From contig DTWD01000437.1 of the NCBI GenBank assembly GCA_012963185.1, positions 1 through 6,011 on the forward strand: DNA of 6,011 nt. The letters are read 5' to 3'. The notes under the pieces were generated by a model. The model ran no database searches, was not told where the DNA came from, and saw nothing but the letters and a program-made list of their open reading frames with translations. The stretch's first letter is position 1; the number at the start of each line of letters is the position of its first letter. Source of the stretch: Acidobacteriota bacterium. Lineage in GTDB: Bacteria > Acidobacteriota > Vicinamibacteria > Vicinamibacterales > UBA8438. Position numbers and translations under genes: made by a program. This document shows, piece by piece, positions 5,996 to 6,011 of the stretch.

Positions 5996-6011
5996 GACAA
6001 ACGCGGTATGA

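Noticed and set aside
1..6011. CRISPR arrays, insertion sequences, tRNA or rRNA genes
   Set aside because: I saw no regularly spaced repeats, transposase motifs, terminal inverted repeats, or tRNA/rRNA-like sequence on either strand.

Overview
The window reads as one stretch of a bacterial chromosome with every supported gene on the minus strand, so transcription runs from the right end towards position 1. The protein families (the WGxPDLQGxW secreted family, a cytochrome c joined to a copper type II monooxygenase-like domain, and a small 'VTLxGCVE...C' secreted protein), together with moderate GC, resemble uncultivated Acidobacteriota, perhaps a Vicinamibacteria-like lineage. That assignment is an inference from family recall. 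There is no rRNA or other marker gene here.

Layout in transcription order: a weak promoter candidate (5967-5995); a secreted WGxPDLQGxW protein (4992-5939); an exported epoxide-hydrolase-type alpha/beta hydrolase (3968-4942); an exported mono-haem cytochrome c / PHM-like copper monooxygenase fusion (2489-3931); a secreted protein that may be a beta-barrel (1859-2482); a 122-residue secreted protein whose start overlaps the previous stop (1494-1862); and a second WGxPDLQGxW paralogue (509-1477). The gaps between them are 49, 36, 6, -4 and 16 nt, so these six genes look like one operon. A 319-nt non-coding gap (190-508) with two short perfect hairpins follows. Then comes the start of a third WGxPDLQGxW paralogue, cut off by the window edge (1-189).

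All seven proteins carry N-terminal export signals, so the whole set appears to work outside the cytoplasm. A reasonable but unproven model is a periplasmic oxidation module. The haem/copper protein would hydroxylate or epoxidise an organic substrate, the hydrolase would open an epoxide or cleave a related bond, and the other secreted proteins would bind, carry or process substrate. No transporter, regulator, RNA gene, mobile element or CRISPR array was found.

Three genes can be read from starts further upstream (1621, 3955 and 5981). Ribosome binding sites and signal peptides support 1477, 3931 and 5939 instead.
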